Assembly (NCBI GenBank): GCA_039105265.1
Contig: JAPFFF010000004.1
Span: forward strand, 5,518,001 to 5,582,000
Direction: 5' to 3'
DNA: 64,000 nucleotides
DNA from: Tritrichomonas musculus
Lineage: Eukaryota > Parabasalia > Tritrichomonadida > Tritrichomonadidae
Both the position numbers and the translations under genes were made by a program. Within the stretch, counting starts at the first letter, position 1. Every line of letters begins with the position of its first letter. Under the pieces are notes generated by a model. That model did not search any database. It was not told where the DNA came from and saw only the letters and a program-made list of their open reading frames with translations. Positions 43,327 through 55,670 of this stretch are shown here, piece by piece.

Positions 43327-43656
43327 GGGACCACTATCATATTTTTTTGTAAACATTTCAATATTGAGAAAACTCATAGAAAAGAAAATTCAATAGTTGT
43401 TATCTCGGAAAAAGTTTAAAACTTTAAAATTTCACCATTCCGATCATTTTTGTAAAATTTTTACTCCTTTCAACTTTTAAATTTTTATTGAAAAAAGGGA
43501 ATAGGCTTAAAAGAAGAATAGAAATAAATGATATGTAATTTATATAATTTATATATACCAAAATATAGCAAAAATACTCAAGAAATAATTTTTTTTAAGT
43601 CAATTAATTTTGTGATAACTCATAGAATTTTTAACATAGAATTTGATAGTGGTCCC
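43327..43656. mobile_element. Second TTAA-target MITE, 330 bp
   Basis: Ends GGGACCACTATCA and its perfect inverse TGATAGTGGTCCC, each flanked by TTAA (43323-43326 and 43657-43660). Size, TTAA duplication and lack of coding fit a piggyBac-type MITE. The termini differ from those of the element at 28646-28885, so at least two TTAA families are present. Confidence 0.8.
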
Positions 43657-43660
43657 TTAA

Positions 43661-45089
43661 GAAGGAATATTATGCATTTATAATAAATATAATAATGTGA
43701 AATATTTTCATTATTTGTTAAATAATTAAAAAAAATAGCTGAAAAAAGTGTATATCTATAAAGATAAAAAAATTTTTAAATCGATATGAGGTTTTGATAA
43801 TTTAAAATCATAATATCTTTATAAACATTCAATTTTAACTAAAAATTACTTTTTATAATATTATAACATTATTAATAAATGCATATATCTTTTTAGGTTA
43901 ACTTAAATAATACTAGTTATTAGCTATTCAAAGATTAATTAAAAATTAAAACAAATACTATATTTCTATTAAATGAAAATCAAATTATTATTTGATTAGC
44001 CATTAATATGATTTAATTATATTATATAATGTTATTCTTTGATCAATTATAGAAGATATCGTCATCATATCAAATTATATGCATATCAAATTATTATGAT
44101 TATTTTTTATATCTCATCAAGAGGTAGAAAAAAAATTTATTTGCCTGAATTTTAGATAGATTTCATGCCTATATAATCTTTATAATATAAGCATTTTATT
44201 TATCCATTTTGATACGAATCCTTCTTTTCAATCTTGAGAAAAATGTTCTTTAAAATTGAGAGAAATTTTTTAATACGGCTAAATTATGATGAAATTACTT
44301 ATGCATTTGCTTTTTATTCATTGCCATGATAGTGGATTACTAAGATGATTTTTAAATAACTTTAGCCTATTATGTAAAAAAAGTAAATTATAATTATTAT
44401 TAATTTTTTTTTTTTTTGTTTAAAAAAGGGACCATTCATTCTGAGTATAATATCTTGATGCATCTAAAATAAATAAATTATTTTATCATATCTTTTATTT
44501 GATATCTCAAAGATATTATGGGAAAAAAGCAAGAAAATGATTTGTACGTTTATTTTACAAAAGGGAAACTATTAGTTTAAATGCTTAAAAATAATAAAAA
44601 TCATCAAATTTATCCAATGTTATATCTAAATATCTGTAAATAAAATCACAATTTGATATCCACCTCAAGAAAAATAGAGTATTTTAATTATTCATTCAAT
44701 TTTTAAATTTGAATACTTTATTTTTTCATTTGAAATGAATAAAAAAATTGGTTTTTTGGCTTGATAAAAGCTTTTTTTAGTTTATTTTGGCTCAATAATA
44801 TAATATGTTTTAATTTGATCAAAAAATTGGTGAATATCATTTGTTTTAATTTTTTTTTACATATTATCTCATCATGATCATCAACATATCTTGATTTTTT
44901 TTTTTTAATTTATGAGTTTTACCAAATGAGAATGATTGGAATAATTTGATTTTTAATGATTTTCTCTCAGTTTCCCTGTTGGCTATTAAAAAAAAAACAT
45001 TATTATATATTAAAACTTGTTTATTATAGAATGGTTGATTTTATTTGGTTATCTTTCAACATACGAAGAATTTCCAATAGAATTATGAA
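43661..45089. other. Non-coding region
   Basis: AT-rich sequence without a gene. AAAAGGGACCATT at about 44423-44435 is matched in inverse at 46169-46183, but no target duplication was found. Confidence 0.45.
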
Positions 45090-45411
45090 GTATATTTTAA
45101 GTTTTTATCATTTAAGATGGTATAAATTAAAGCTTCATATTCAAAAAAATGAGAATCAATCCATGATTCATATGATTCTATTAGATTTTCATCTGATATT
45201 TTAGCGGTATGCTACTTTCTCTATCTGAGCAATAATCTGAACCATATCATATTTTGAATAAGCTAACATAATGGGATAATTTATTTCTCATTTGCGATCT
45301 CTCAGGCAATGCTAAATAATCAGGTAGGTGTAGCCTTAAAATGTGTTCTTCATTTCGACTTTGGTAATAGCGCCTATTCATATCAAAAGAATTTGGAGAA
45401 TTTGCATCCAT
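45090..45411 (-). pseudogene. Small decayed gene, unidentified
   Basis: A minus-strand frame starts at ATG 45411 and runs 54 codons (MDANSPNSFDMNRRYYQSRN, then LPDYLALPERSQMRNKL) to TGA at 45247-45249. After one frame change the text continues as YDMVQIIAQIEKVAYR and, in another frame, ISDENLIESYESWIDSHFFE to a stop near 45090. The composition is that of a real protein. The family is not recognised. Confidence 0.45.
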
Positions 45412-47394
45412 TTTAGAGAAAAAAATTATTTTGTGATATGACCAAACAGCCTTTTAATTTGAATGATCGGAGCATTTACTCCCAACTTTTTCTATAAATC
45501 ATATCATATTTTTTGTGATATGACCAGATTATGAAATGCTTCGATCATTATTTCATCCAACTTTTTCATTTATTCATATCATTTTTTCTAAAATCTTATT
45601 TATATCTTAAAATTCAAAAGAAGATTTTTTATGCAAATTTATATTTAATTTTTTAATTTATTTTTAATAAATATATATTCTTTAGTTCCTATGGTCCTGG
45701 GCCAATTTTTATAAATCTTAATATCAAGTAAAATTTTCTAAAATTTTCATAAAAAATATATTTATCTTGGATTAAAATATATAAATTGTTTTTGTATTTT
45801 GCCTTTAAAAGCATTTATACTATTAAATTAATTTTAACATCAAAATAATTGAATAAAATAGACTTTAAAGCATTTCTAAAAGCGTTTTTATTCATTCGAG
45901 AAATTTGTTAAATTTAATACATGATTATCTTAATAATTTGTCAAAAAATTTATAATATTAAAGCAATATTATTTTTTATGATAGAAATTAATTTTATATT
46001 ATATTTAATAATTTATATAAACCATTTATATTACCTCAAAATAGAAATATTCAATTTTATCACTAATCAATAATTCTTTGATTTATTATGTAAATTCACT
46101 TTATATTTCCAAGCAATCTTAATATATATAATTTCCAAACAATTTGAAAATTGAAAAAGCATCTCTCTCCAAATGGTCCCTTTTATCGACATTTTTATGA
46201 TGCTTTTTCATTTATCAAAAATGACATTTTTTGAGTATCTCGATTTTATGCAAAATCTATAATGATAAAATCAGATATTATAATTTAAAATACTTATATT
46301 TATAATTAAATTTTTAATTTTGGAGTTTAATTTTTGGCATACGCCGTGATATGATCCATCGAATTTTCATTTTTTTCATTTTTGAAATATAAATATCTTT
46401 GATTAAAAATTATATATATCTTATTAATTGCTTTGATTAACATATATGTTTATTAATGAATATATATTTATTTTTATAAATTTTAAACTCTATTATTTAA
46501 AAATTTTCCTACTTCTTCTCATCACCTATTTTTTATTGGCTTTATCTATACAATTAACCTATTATATATGATATATAAAATTAAAATATGCATTGCTTGT
46601 TTAAATAAAAATTTGTTTGATAATATTTTCGCCAAAAGAAAAATATTAAAATTTTATAAGCTTCTCGTTGAGGAAACTATAATTATCTGTCCAAATCATT
46701 AAAAATCAAATGGTAATTAATATATAAGTAATATTTTGTAAACACAAAATTGTAAAACCATCTTTGTCTCCTGGAAAATGGAATACAATTAAATTTTACG
46801 TTTTATAAAAAATTGTTTTTATCTTACAAGTTTTTGATTAATATGCATATTTTTTTGATAAAATTAAATAATAATTTGATTTTAAAAATAGTTCTATTAT
46901 TTTTAGCCAAAAATATTTGAATATATGAACGAAAACCATTATCAAAATTTGTATTTGAATAATGAAAATTATTCGAATTTCTCCTTAAATTAAGATATTT
47001 TAATATTTATATAGATAAAATAAAAATATTTAAGCATTTATACTTTTTTAATAAAATAATTAAAATAAATAATCTTCAATACAAATCAAGATAAAAATAT
47101 TTAAAAAAAAAGGTGATGTGAAAACATTTTTTTGTCCAAAAATATTTTTTTGTCAACCAAATATATTTAAACAGGTTTCAGTAAATCGGAACAAATGGTC
47201 AATTAAAATCATACTTTTTGAATGATTTATTCTTTCAAAAATGGCAAAACCGGATTTTCAAGGTCAATTTGTTGTTCCGATTTTCAAGGTCAATTTAAAT
47301 AAATTAATCAATTTTTATTGGTAAGTAATTGAAAAAAAAAATTATTCCCACTTTTTCAATATATAAAATAATAGTTAGATAAAAAATTTTAGAA
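45412..47394. other. Non-coding region with a short direct duplication
   Basis: TTTTGTGATATGACCA occurs at about 45429 and 45509, followed by related text (GATCGGAGCATTTACTCCCA; GATCATTATTTCATCCAACT), so an imperfect 80-base tandem repeat lies at 45429-45590. GATTTTCAAGGTCAATTT is repeated near 47254 and 47279. No gene. Confidence 0.55.
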
Positions 47395-48501
47395 ATGGAT
47401 TACTTTAGCTATTTGAAAAAAATGCAATGCATTCAAAAAAGTATTCTTGATTATATCGAAACAGAAGAGAATATCGATGAAAATTACGAAAAATTGATTT
47501 ATTTTTTCAATGATCAAAATATTTTCGAAGATCCGCATATTTTTAAAGAAATCATTACATTAATATTGTGTATATCAAACAATCATCATAGAACAGAGAC
47601 TTTTTTTGCAAAAATTGATCGAATTATCCTTTTTTTCAAAGACGCAATTCTTAAAAATTTCTCAAATTACGAAATATTCACAATTTTCCGCAAAAACTAC
47701 CGAATATTGTTATTTATGCTAAAAGAGAATATCCTCAAAATCGATATTTCAGTATTTTCGAAACTTAAAAATAAAACTTATAGAAAAGCATATTATCCAA
47801 ATTATTTTATTCCAGAATTCAGAGAGCTTCTTGCAGAAAAAGACAAAATAAAGAGCAAAAGGCAAATACCAGATCCTTCCAAACAAAACATTGGGAGAAA
47901 CTCCGAAGAATTTGAAAGAAAACGAGAAATTGCTGAAAATGACGATCAAATTTGTGAAATAATTCGAAAAGACTCAGTTGAGGACTTTATATCGTACATA
48001 TCGAATTCCAGTTATTCGCTTACATCGACAGTTGGATCATCAATCTTTGAAACAAATGCGTTTTTGATTAACAAAAATCCGACTTTAATTGAATACGCAG
48101 CTTTTTATGGGTCTCTCAAAATTTTCAATTACTTGATTGAAAATGAAATTGAATTGACGCCATCATTATGGCTATTCGCCGTCCATGGTCAAAAAATGGA
48201 ATTACTTCATATTCTTGAAAATAACAAAATAATGCCAGAAGACATGTCTTACAAAAATTCGCTTCTTGAGTCAATTGCATGTCATCACATTGAAATGACC
48301 GAATATATTATGAAAAAAGTTCAGAGGATTGATAAAAAAGCGATTATTGAGGAGAGTGTTCGTTATAATAATTACGAATATTTTCCTGTTGAAATGATCG
48401 TCAATCCTGATATTTTTTATGAGTTATGCAAGTATGATTATATTTCAATTGTTGAATTTTTCTTGAAGGAAAAAATTGACTTTAATCAAACTAAAATTTG
48501 A
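47395..48501 (+). CDS. DUF3447-type N-terminal part of an ankyrin protein
   Basis: A 368-codon open frame from ATG 47395. Residues about 1-110 match the helical N-terminal region of trichomonad ankyrin proteins (ILDYIETEENIDENYEKLIY, ISNNHHRTETFFAKIDRI, IFTIFRKNYRILLFML). Residues about 190-365 are the DUF3447-like domain with degenerate ankyrin helices (TLIEYAAFYGSLKIFNYLIE, SIACHHIEMTEYIMK). The last coding helix, ISIVEFFLKEKIDFNQTK, is half an ankyrin repeat. The frame then meets ATT TGA, which is the start of a spacer of the same type as those between the modules downstream. The domain is thus cut off mid-repeat and continues after 48907. The protein probably ends prematurely here unless the spacer is removed. 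Confidence 0.8.
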   Translation: MDYFSYLKKMQCIQKSILDYIETEENIDENYEKLIYFFNDQNIFEDPHIFKEIITLILCISNNHHRTETFFAKIDRIILFFKDAILKNFSNYEIFTIFRKNYRILLFMLKENILKIDISVFSKLKNKTYRKAYYPNYFIPEFRELLAEKDKIKSKRQIPDPSKQNIGRNSEEFERKREIAENDDQICEIIRKDSVEDFISYISNSSYSLTSTVGSSIFETNAFLINKNPTLIEYAAFYGSLKIFNYLIENEIELTPSLWLFAVHGQKMELLHILENNKIMPEDMSYKNSLLESIACHHIEMTEYIMKKVQRIDKKAIIEESVRYNNYEYFPVEMIVNPDIFYELCKYDYISIVEFFLKEKIDFNQTKI

Positions 48502-51500
48502 ATTCAATTGTTTGAATAAAATTTCAAAAAAGCAATTATTTTTAATTGCATTCTTGATCAATTAATTTTTATAGAGTTTTTTGATTTAATTAATTAATAA
48601 AATTCCAAAAAAATAAATTTGTTATTTATAGAATTCAAAATCATTTTATTTCTAACCGAGTTTTAAACCAAATATTTGAATGAAATTCTTTAAAACATTT
48701 TTTTATGGAATTTAAATATATTTTAATGGAGTTTTTAGAAATTTTTTTTTATTTGGTTATTAATAAACTATTTTTAAATAAAATTTCAAATTAATTAAAT
48801 TTTTATGTAATTTCAAAGTAACTGTTCGAATATCGATATTATAAATTTAATTATTAAATAAAATTTTAAATGTTCGTCTATAATACAATTTCTTTAAATA
48901 AATTCATAATACTGCATTTTTTGTTGCAGTTGAAAAAGGAAATGTTGAAATTGTTGAACTTTTATTGGCTTGTAAAGACGTTGATATAACTATTAAATCA
49001 ATTTTCTAGTTAATATTTGTCATAAAATTTCATTGGAAATTTTTAAATATCGTTTTAAATTTAAATTGTTCATTTAGTTTTCGAGTAATTATTTAAATCT
49101 CATTTTATATCATGTATTTGAATTTCATTTCAAACCTGATGTTTAAATGCAATTCCTATTTGATCTTATTAATTGCATTCAAAAAAAATATTATTTTTAA
49201 TGCAATTCTAAAAATTTTTATTTTAATCCTATTTCAATTTTAATTATTTGATGGAATTGAAAATAGAATATTTAAATCATATTTCATATATTAAAATTTA
49301 AATGAAATTTCTTATTAAATAGTTTTATGTAATTCTAAAAATAAATACTTTAATCAAATTTTTATAAAAATTATTCATCAAATTTAAAATAAGTTTATTT
49401 TTATATGATTTTACAAAATAAAATATTTTAATGAAATTCTAAAAATTAGTTTTAATGCAATTTTCATTGATTTTTTTTAATAAAACTGCTTTACAAGTTG
49501 CAATTGAAAGAGGAAATCCAGATATTGTTAAAATGATACTGGAACGTCCAGAAACAGATGTAAATGCAAAATCAATTTTAATAACCATTTTTTATACTAT
49601 TCAATTTATTTGTCTTTGAATTATATTTCAAATCAAACAGTTTTAATCAAATTAAGCAAAATATTTTTATAAAATTTCAAATTTGTTTTTATTGAATATA
49701 ATTCACAATGTTTTATTATTTATATGATTTTAGCATATATTATTTTTAATCGAATTTTATAATTGTATTTTTTCATGGAATTTCAAATTTATTTTTTAAA
49801 TCAAATTTTAAATCATTATCATTTATTACATTATAATTTAAGTGTTTTCATTCAATTCCTTAATATATTATTTTTCATTCTATTCCAAATAAAGATTTTT
49901 TTATTTCGTTCTAAATCATTTTATTTTTAATCAAATTTTAAATAGTAATTTTAACAAAATTTAATTAATTAATTTTTATTCAATTTCGAATACTAATATT
50001 TTTTATTATGTTTTAAATTCAATGTTTTAATGAAATTTAATCTTATTTTTTTATAAACCACCGCTATATATAGCAATTGAGTATGGAAATCCATTAGTTG
50101 TCCAGCATCTATTAGAATGTCCAAATATTGAAATTAATGTAACTGCAGTTTTATGTTAATTATTATAAATAGCATTTTAAAATATCAAATATTTTCATAT
50201 AATTCAAAATATTATTATTTTTATAAAATTTAATATAGTTCGTTTAAAATACAATTCCAAAGGAAATAATTAATGAAATTATAATTTTTTGTATTTTAAT
50301 AAAATTAATTTTATTTTGAATGAAATTATAAAATAATTTTTTAATTCAATTTGAAATTATTTTATTTTCAATAAAATTTCAAAACAATGATTTCATAAGA
50401 CTGTTCTTCATATTGCATGTAAGAATGGAAATACAAATATTATAAAACTTCTTTTACAACGTAAAGAACTTGATATCAATATGAAATCCGTTTTATTATT
50501 ATTTTATTTCATATTGTTTTTCTTAAGTTTTTTTAATATCATTTTAATAATATTTTTTTTTAATTATGTTCTATATATTTATTTTTTCATAAAGTTACAA
50601 ATAATATATTTAAATCAAATTTCATATTTTTTATTTTAATAGCATTCAAATTTAATTTTAGAAATGGAATTGAAATTAGAATTTTCAAATGCAATTTTTT
50701 TTCAAATTTATAAATATAATTCAAAATCAATATTTTTTTCATTTCGTTTCAAATTTAAAGTTATAATGAAATTTTGACCAATATTTCACAAGTCTGTTCT
50801 ATATTTCGCTGCTCAAAATTCAAGCCCTGAAATAGTTGATCTTTTATTAGAACGCCAAGATATAAATATAAATGATACATCAATTAAAAATTATTGTTTT
50901 GAATAAGATTTCAATTTTATAAATTTAATGAAATTTCAAGTGATTATTTAAATGAAAATACAATTTAAATTTTCTTTTTTTAATATGATTATCAATTATA
51001 ATTATTAATCTAATTTGAAATTAATAGTTTTAATGGAATTTTTAATATTGTTTTTTAATACTGTTAAAAAATAATTTTTTTAATATAATTTTAATAATCT
51101 ATATTTTTCTTATATAATTCATAGAAATATAATTTAATGTAAGAACATCCTTGCACATTGCTGTAAAAAGAGGAAATATTGATATTATACAAAGCTTGTT
51201 AGCATATAAAGATATTGATGTTAACATCAAAACAATTTTTTTATTTGATTGTTTTTATTTAGTTCAATTCAAAATGTTTTAATGGAGTTTATTCAAAATT
51301 AAAAATAAAATTTGAAATGAAAAGATATTTCATAAAATTCAATATTTTAACTTTTCATCAAATTTTTGATTAAAATATTTTAAATTTCGTTTTAATTTTA
51401 TGATTTTTAATGGAATTACAAATAAAGATATTTCATTCTGTTGATGAGATTTCATTTGATAAATTTTCGTAACGTTTTTAATTTAATAATAATTTATTCA

Positions 51501-53249
51501 ATTTATGAATAAATTGGTTTTATTATATTTCACATTTAAATATTATAATGAAATTTTGTATTGTTATGATTTATCATATTTCAATTCATAATATTTATAA
51601 AACTGCATTATGCCTTGCTATAGCGAAAGGAAAGGTTGAAATCATTAAGCTTTTATTGGCACATAAAGATATAAATGTCAATATTCCATCAGTTTAAAAT
51701 ATTATATTTTTATAAAATTCAAGATAAATGATTAAATTACATTTTAAATTGAAATATCAGTTATTCGGTTTATAAAAATATTTCTCATGACATTAAAAAT
51801 TTAACATTTTAATATAATTTCAGAAAAATAGTTTTAATTATATTTTATGATTTGTTATTTTAATAAAATTTTTATATATGATTATTTAATAACATTTAAA
51901 TAAATGCATTTTTGAATCGAATTTAAAGTGAATTGATTTCATCTAGTTTATAAATTTGATTTTTAAATATCATTTTAATTCAATTATTAAAATCTAGTTA
52001 GTCAAAATTATATCTTATTACATTTCAAATAATTATTCGAATGAAATTTCTAAATTAATTTTTATAGCACGCCTTTGCATATGGCCATTCATGGAAAAAA
52101 TGTTAATCTTGTGAAAACTTTAATTGAAAGAAAAGATACCGATGTTAACTTGAAATCAGTTTTTTTAAAAAAAAAAATTTATATCATTTCAAATAATTTT
52201 ATTTTCATTCAATTTCTAAAAAAAAAAATTAATACAATTAAAATATTTAATGTTTGAATTCTATTTCAAAGTATGCTTTTTAATGACATTTTAAAATCAT
52301 TTTATTAATATGATTCAAAAAAAAAAATTAATGGGATTCAAAAATTATAATTTTAATAAAATTTATTTTTAATTTTAATAAAATTTTATATAAAAATATG
52401 TCTAATATAGTTTTTATAGAAGCTTAAAAAACATCATTATTTATTGCAATTGAGAAAAAAAATATTGAAATTATTCGTTTACTGTTATCAAGGCAAGACT
52501 TAAATGTGAATGAACGCTCGATTTGAAATTACTTTTTTTGAATATAATTTCAAATCATCTTTTTTTATATCATTTCAAAAAAAAATTTATACTATTTCAA
52601 ATAATATATATTTTTATAGCATTTGAAAGCAAATCATCTTATAAAATTTCAGAAAAATATTTTTTTATTCAATTTAAATAAATGTATTTATAAATACAGT
52701 TTCAATTATTTAATTATTTATATAATTTCACAATGATTTTTGTTTTATACAGTTCTTCAACATATATTTGAATAAGATTGCAAAAAAAAACTTTTTTTAT
52801 AAAATTTTAAAATAAAATAATTTTATGAAATTTTAATTTACAAATTTTTATAAAACTCCTTTATACACTGTTTTTCTAAAAGGTAATGTTGAAATGGCTA
52901 AGCTTTTGCTCAGTAGACCAGATGTTGAAGTAAATCAAAAAACAATTCAATTTTGAATTTTTAAATATAATTTCAAATTAGTTATTATTTGAATATCGTT
53001 TTTTTGCAATTATGAGTTCTTATAAAGTTTTTAATCTTTAATTTTCATTACATTTATCAATTAAATATTTAATAAAGTTAAAAATATTTGATTTTTATTC
53101 AATTAAAAATTAAAATATTAATCAAATTTTAAATTCAATGATTTTATGATTCAATTTCAAATTTGAAATTTGAATGAAATTTTAAAGCAAATTTGCAAAT
53201 ATGATTCGAAATAAAATTATTCAAATGTTGTTTGTTTCTTATATTTTAT
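48496..53249. repeat. Eleven intron-like AT-rich spacers between ankyrin modules
   Basis: Spacer lengths in order are 412, 481, 480, 249, 300, 259, 364, 374, 269, 331 and 305 bases; a twelfth of 66 bases (53346-53411) has no stop. They begin ATT or GTT followed mostly by T (7 with A, 4 with G) and end TTTAT or a close variant just before the A-R-N codon of the next module. Inside they are made of degenerate units such as TTTTAATGAAATTTCAAAAT, a blurred form of the 25-base minisatellite of 6040-8260. Canonical GTAYGT donors and the trichomonad acceptor ACTAACACACAG are absent at the borders. Confidence 0.75.
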
Positions 53250-53477
53250 AGAACACCCCTTCATTTGGTTGCAGAAAGAGGATATGTTCAAGCTATACAG
53301 ATTTTATTAGAAAATCCAAGTATTGATATAAATATAACAGATGAAATTTTATTCTCAAAATATAATCAAATTTTGTTTGGGTATTTAATGATTATTTATG
53401 ATTATTTGTGGAGGACACCTGCTGATATAGCTCTAAATGAAAAAATAAGAGCAATGATAGAATCGCATTCAAAGTAA
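48908..53477 (+). CDS. Ankyrin module array: eleven 31-codon modules plus C-terminus
   Basis: Modules on the plus strand lie at 48908-49000, 49482-49574, 50055-50147, 50397-50489, 50790-50882, 51142-51234, 51599-51691, 52066-52158, 52428-52520, 52852-52944 and 53250-53342. Each is exactly 93 bases without a stop or indel, of the form K/R-T-(A/P/S)-L-x-(I/V)-A-x-x-x-G-N-x-(E/D)-I-(V/I)-x-x-L-L-x-x-x-D-(I/V)-x-(V/I)-N-x-K-S. The last runs on through a short in-frame spacer to a final half repeat (RTPADIALNEKIRAMIESHSK) and TAA at 53475-53477. Joined to 47395-48495 in this order the product would have about 750 residues and the DUF3447-ankyrin layout usual for trichomonads. A codon-level match of all modules with stop-filled spacers argues that the coding parts have been under selection until recently. 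How, or whether, they are joined is not established. Confidence 0.7.
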
Positions 53478-53599
53478 GTCAATTAAAGATTTATAAAATC
53501 ATTAATAGTTTAAAAAAAAAATTATTTAATATGTTTCTTTCATATTTTTTTTTATTCATTTTAACAATATGAAAATTTTGATATATATGTTATTTGGAT

Positions 53600-54380
53600 T
53601 AAATTTTTATGATCTTTGCTTTGTGAGATATATTTGGATATTTCCAAGTAACTTTTGAAAGAATTGTTATCTGCTCAATAAAATAAGGAAAAGCTCTTTC
53701 GCCAATTCTAAGTACAGAATGTGGAATTATGATATGTTTTAAATATGTATCTTGAAAAGAACATTTTTCCTATTGAAGTTAAAGTTGGTGGAAGTATGAT
53801 TTACCTTAAAGATCTACAATTTTAAAATGCAGAATTTCAGATATAAATCACATATGATGTAATTAAGGCATTATTTAATGATCTACAAGTGTGAAAAGCG
53901 CAATCGTTAATTCTAAAATATTTTATATCATAATTTGGATTTATTAGTGACTAGCATTCTTTTTTAACACATTTTCTGCCTGAATTTATAGATGATAGAA
54001 TTGATACTTGTTCTAATTCAAAGCATTGCAAAAAAGCATGTCTTTCTATTGAAACTGCAGAAGAAAAAATTGAGACACTCGTAAATGAAGTACAATTATT
54101 AAATGCACTAATTTTTTGCTGTTTTTAAATGCATCAAATGTTTCATCATTTGGCATGGTCTGTTTGATTTGTTCCTGATAATGCAATAGAATTTGATTCA
54201 TTTTTTCATTGAAATTTTGATTGTGGTGATGATGTTCTCCGATTCTGCTGATGATTTCTAGAAATTGGTGCATTTCTTCTCGATTTTTATAAATTTCTGG
54301 AAAATTTTCTTCGTTGAGTTCCTCATCAGAATTCTCAAGAAATTTGTGTATTGATAAGTAAAGTTTTAAATTATTTTCAA
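53600..54380 (-). pseudogene. Decayed DUF3447-N/LRR_5 gene
   Basis: On the minus strand from about 54380 the text IHKFLENSDEELNEENFPEI, then FLEIISRIGEHHHHNQNFNE and IKQTMPNDETFDAFKNSKK aligns with the N-terminus of the ankyrin protein at 47395 (ISNNHHR...SNYEIFTIFRKN). After a frame change near 54110 it continues as LRR_5 repeats (FNNCTSFTSVSIFSSAVSIE, RHAFLQCFELEQVSI, LPPTLTSIGK, IIIPHSVLRIGERAF with several stops) to about 53600. Trichomonads do combine this N-domain with LRR_5 repeats. The gene is clearly broken. Confidence 0.7.
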
Positions 54381-55654
54381 TATAATTATCTATTGCATTA
54401 TAGAAAAAAAAAGTAATTATTCAATGTTTTGAAAAAATTGTATGAGTTCACATAAAAATTGAATGTTATATTATTTTTATAAATGGATACAAATTTCTTT
54501 TTTATAATAGCATATAAAGTGTGTCCTCGATTAGGAGGACAATGTGAGATTTTGTCAAAAAAAATCAATTTTATCATCCATTAGTACAATTTGGATAAAT
54601 TATATCAAATTTACTTTGCGAATTTAGGAAATAATTCAGAATTGTAAACTAATTACTCGTATTATATACCAATATTAGCAAAGATTGATGGTGAAACAAT
54701 ATTTAGAAATCATCAAAACCAAGAAATATTCATAAATCTAAACTAAACATATAAAAGCATTTTAAGAAATTGGTTAAGTCATTATTTATATATGCATTTA
54801 TGAATCAAAAAATGGTTTATGGGGAATGTATCTTAATTGTACACAGAAGAAGTATTCTTAAAATAAAATGATTTTTTTAAGTATCAGGCTGAGTTCGGCT
54901 TTTTAATACCTATAATTACATATAAGATAATATTCAGATTATTTTTGAATGTTCTTGGCCGGATTATTTTAAGTAATATTTTTAATATAAATTTAAATGA
55001 TCTATATTAAAGCAAATAATAAATTAAAATATTTAAAAAAATGTTCATTTCATAAAAATGAAAAGTTTGTAGTAATATTTTATTCATTATAAAAATAGAT
55101 ATTATTATTTATAAATATTTTGCTTATATATTTTTTATTTTGAATATAAATAGAAACTATAGTTTTTCTGTCCTATAAAAATTAGTTTTAAAAAAGTTTT
55201 TATTGCAGATTTTCCATTTTAAATTTTTTTACGATATATGTAAACTTCTCAAAAATATATTTCCTAAATATCTTTTATTTTTAATAAGTTAATAAGCAAA
55301 TATTTTTATGAATGTAATATATTAATTGTATCTTATGAATAAAAAGTACAAAATGAAAAAATAAAACCCAAGGATTGTAGTTAGATATCTATTTTAACAA
55401 ATATATATAGATGTAAGTTGATTTTTTATTATATTTTGTTAATTTAAACTATTAATTTCCAATTGTTTCTTTTCTTTTTCTAATAAAATAAGGAAATAAA
55501 TTGATCGTACCTGTGAAAAATTTTAATTTGGTGAAGTGAAGCGCGGGCTGAAATAAATGATCATCATTTTTCAGTAAAAAATTAAATTAAACAATAATTT
55601 TGAAAAAGAAATGAAGAGAGCTGAGACGTTACATGGTTTTTAGTAAAAGGCAAT
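54381..55654. other. Non-coding spacer
   Basis: AT-rich, with no gene or repeat recognised. Confidence 0.5.
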
Positions 55655-55663
55655 TCACTTTTA
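55655..55663 (+). promoter_or_regulatory. Inr-like initiator
   Basis: TCACTTTTA lies 7 bases before ATG 55671 and fits the TCAYTW initiator. It indicates that the bacterial-type gene downstream is transcribed from a native trichomonad promoter. Confidence 0.6.
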
Positions 55664-55670
55664 TTTTTTG

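Noticed and set aside
44956-45204. 82-residue plus-strand frame
   Set aside because: A minus-strand decayed gene explains this region better; the plus-strand residues lack any pattern.
44423-46183. Inverted AAAAGGGACCATT pair as a 1.75-kb transposon
   Set aside because: Only 13 bases match, adjacent bases differ and no target duplication is present; chance or a remote relation to the TTAA element at 43327 is as likely.
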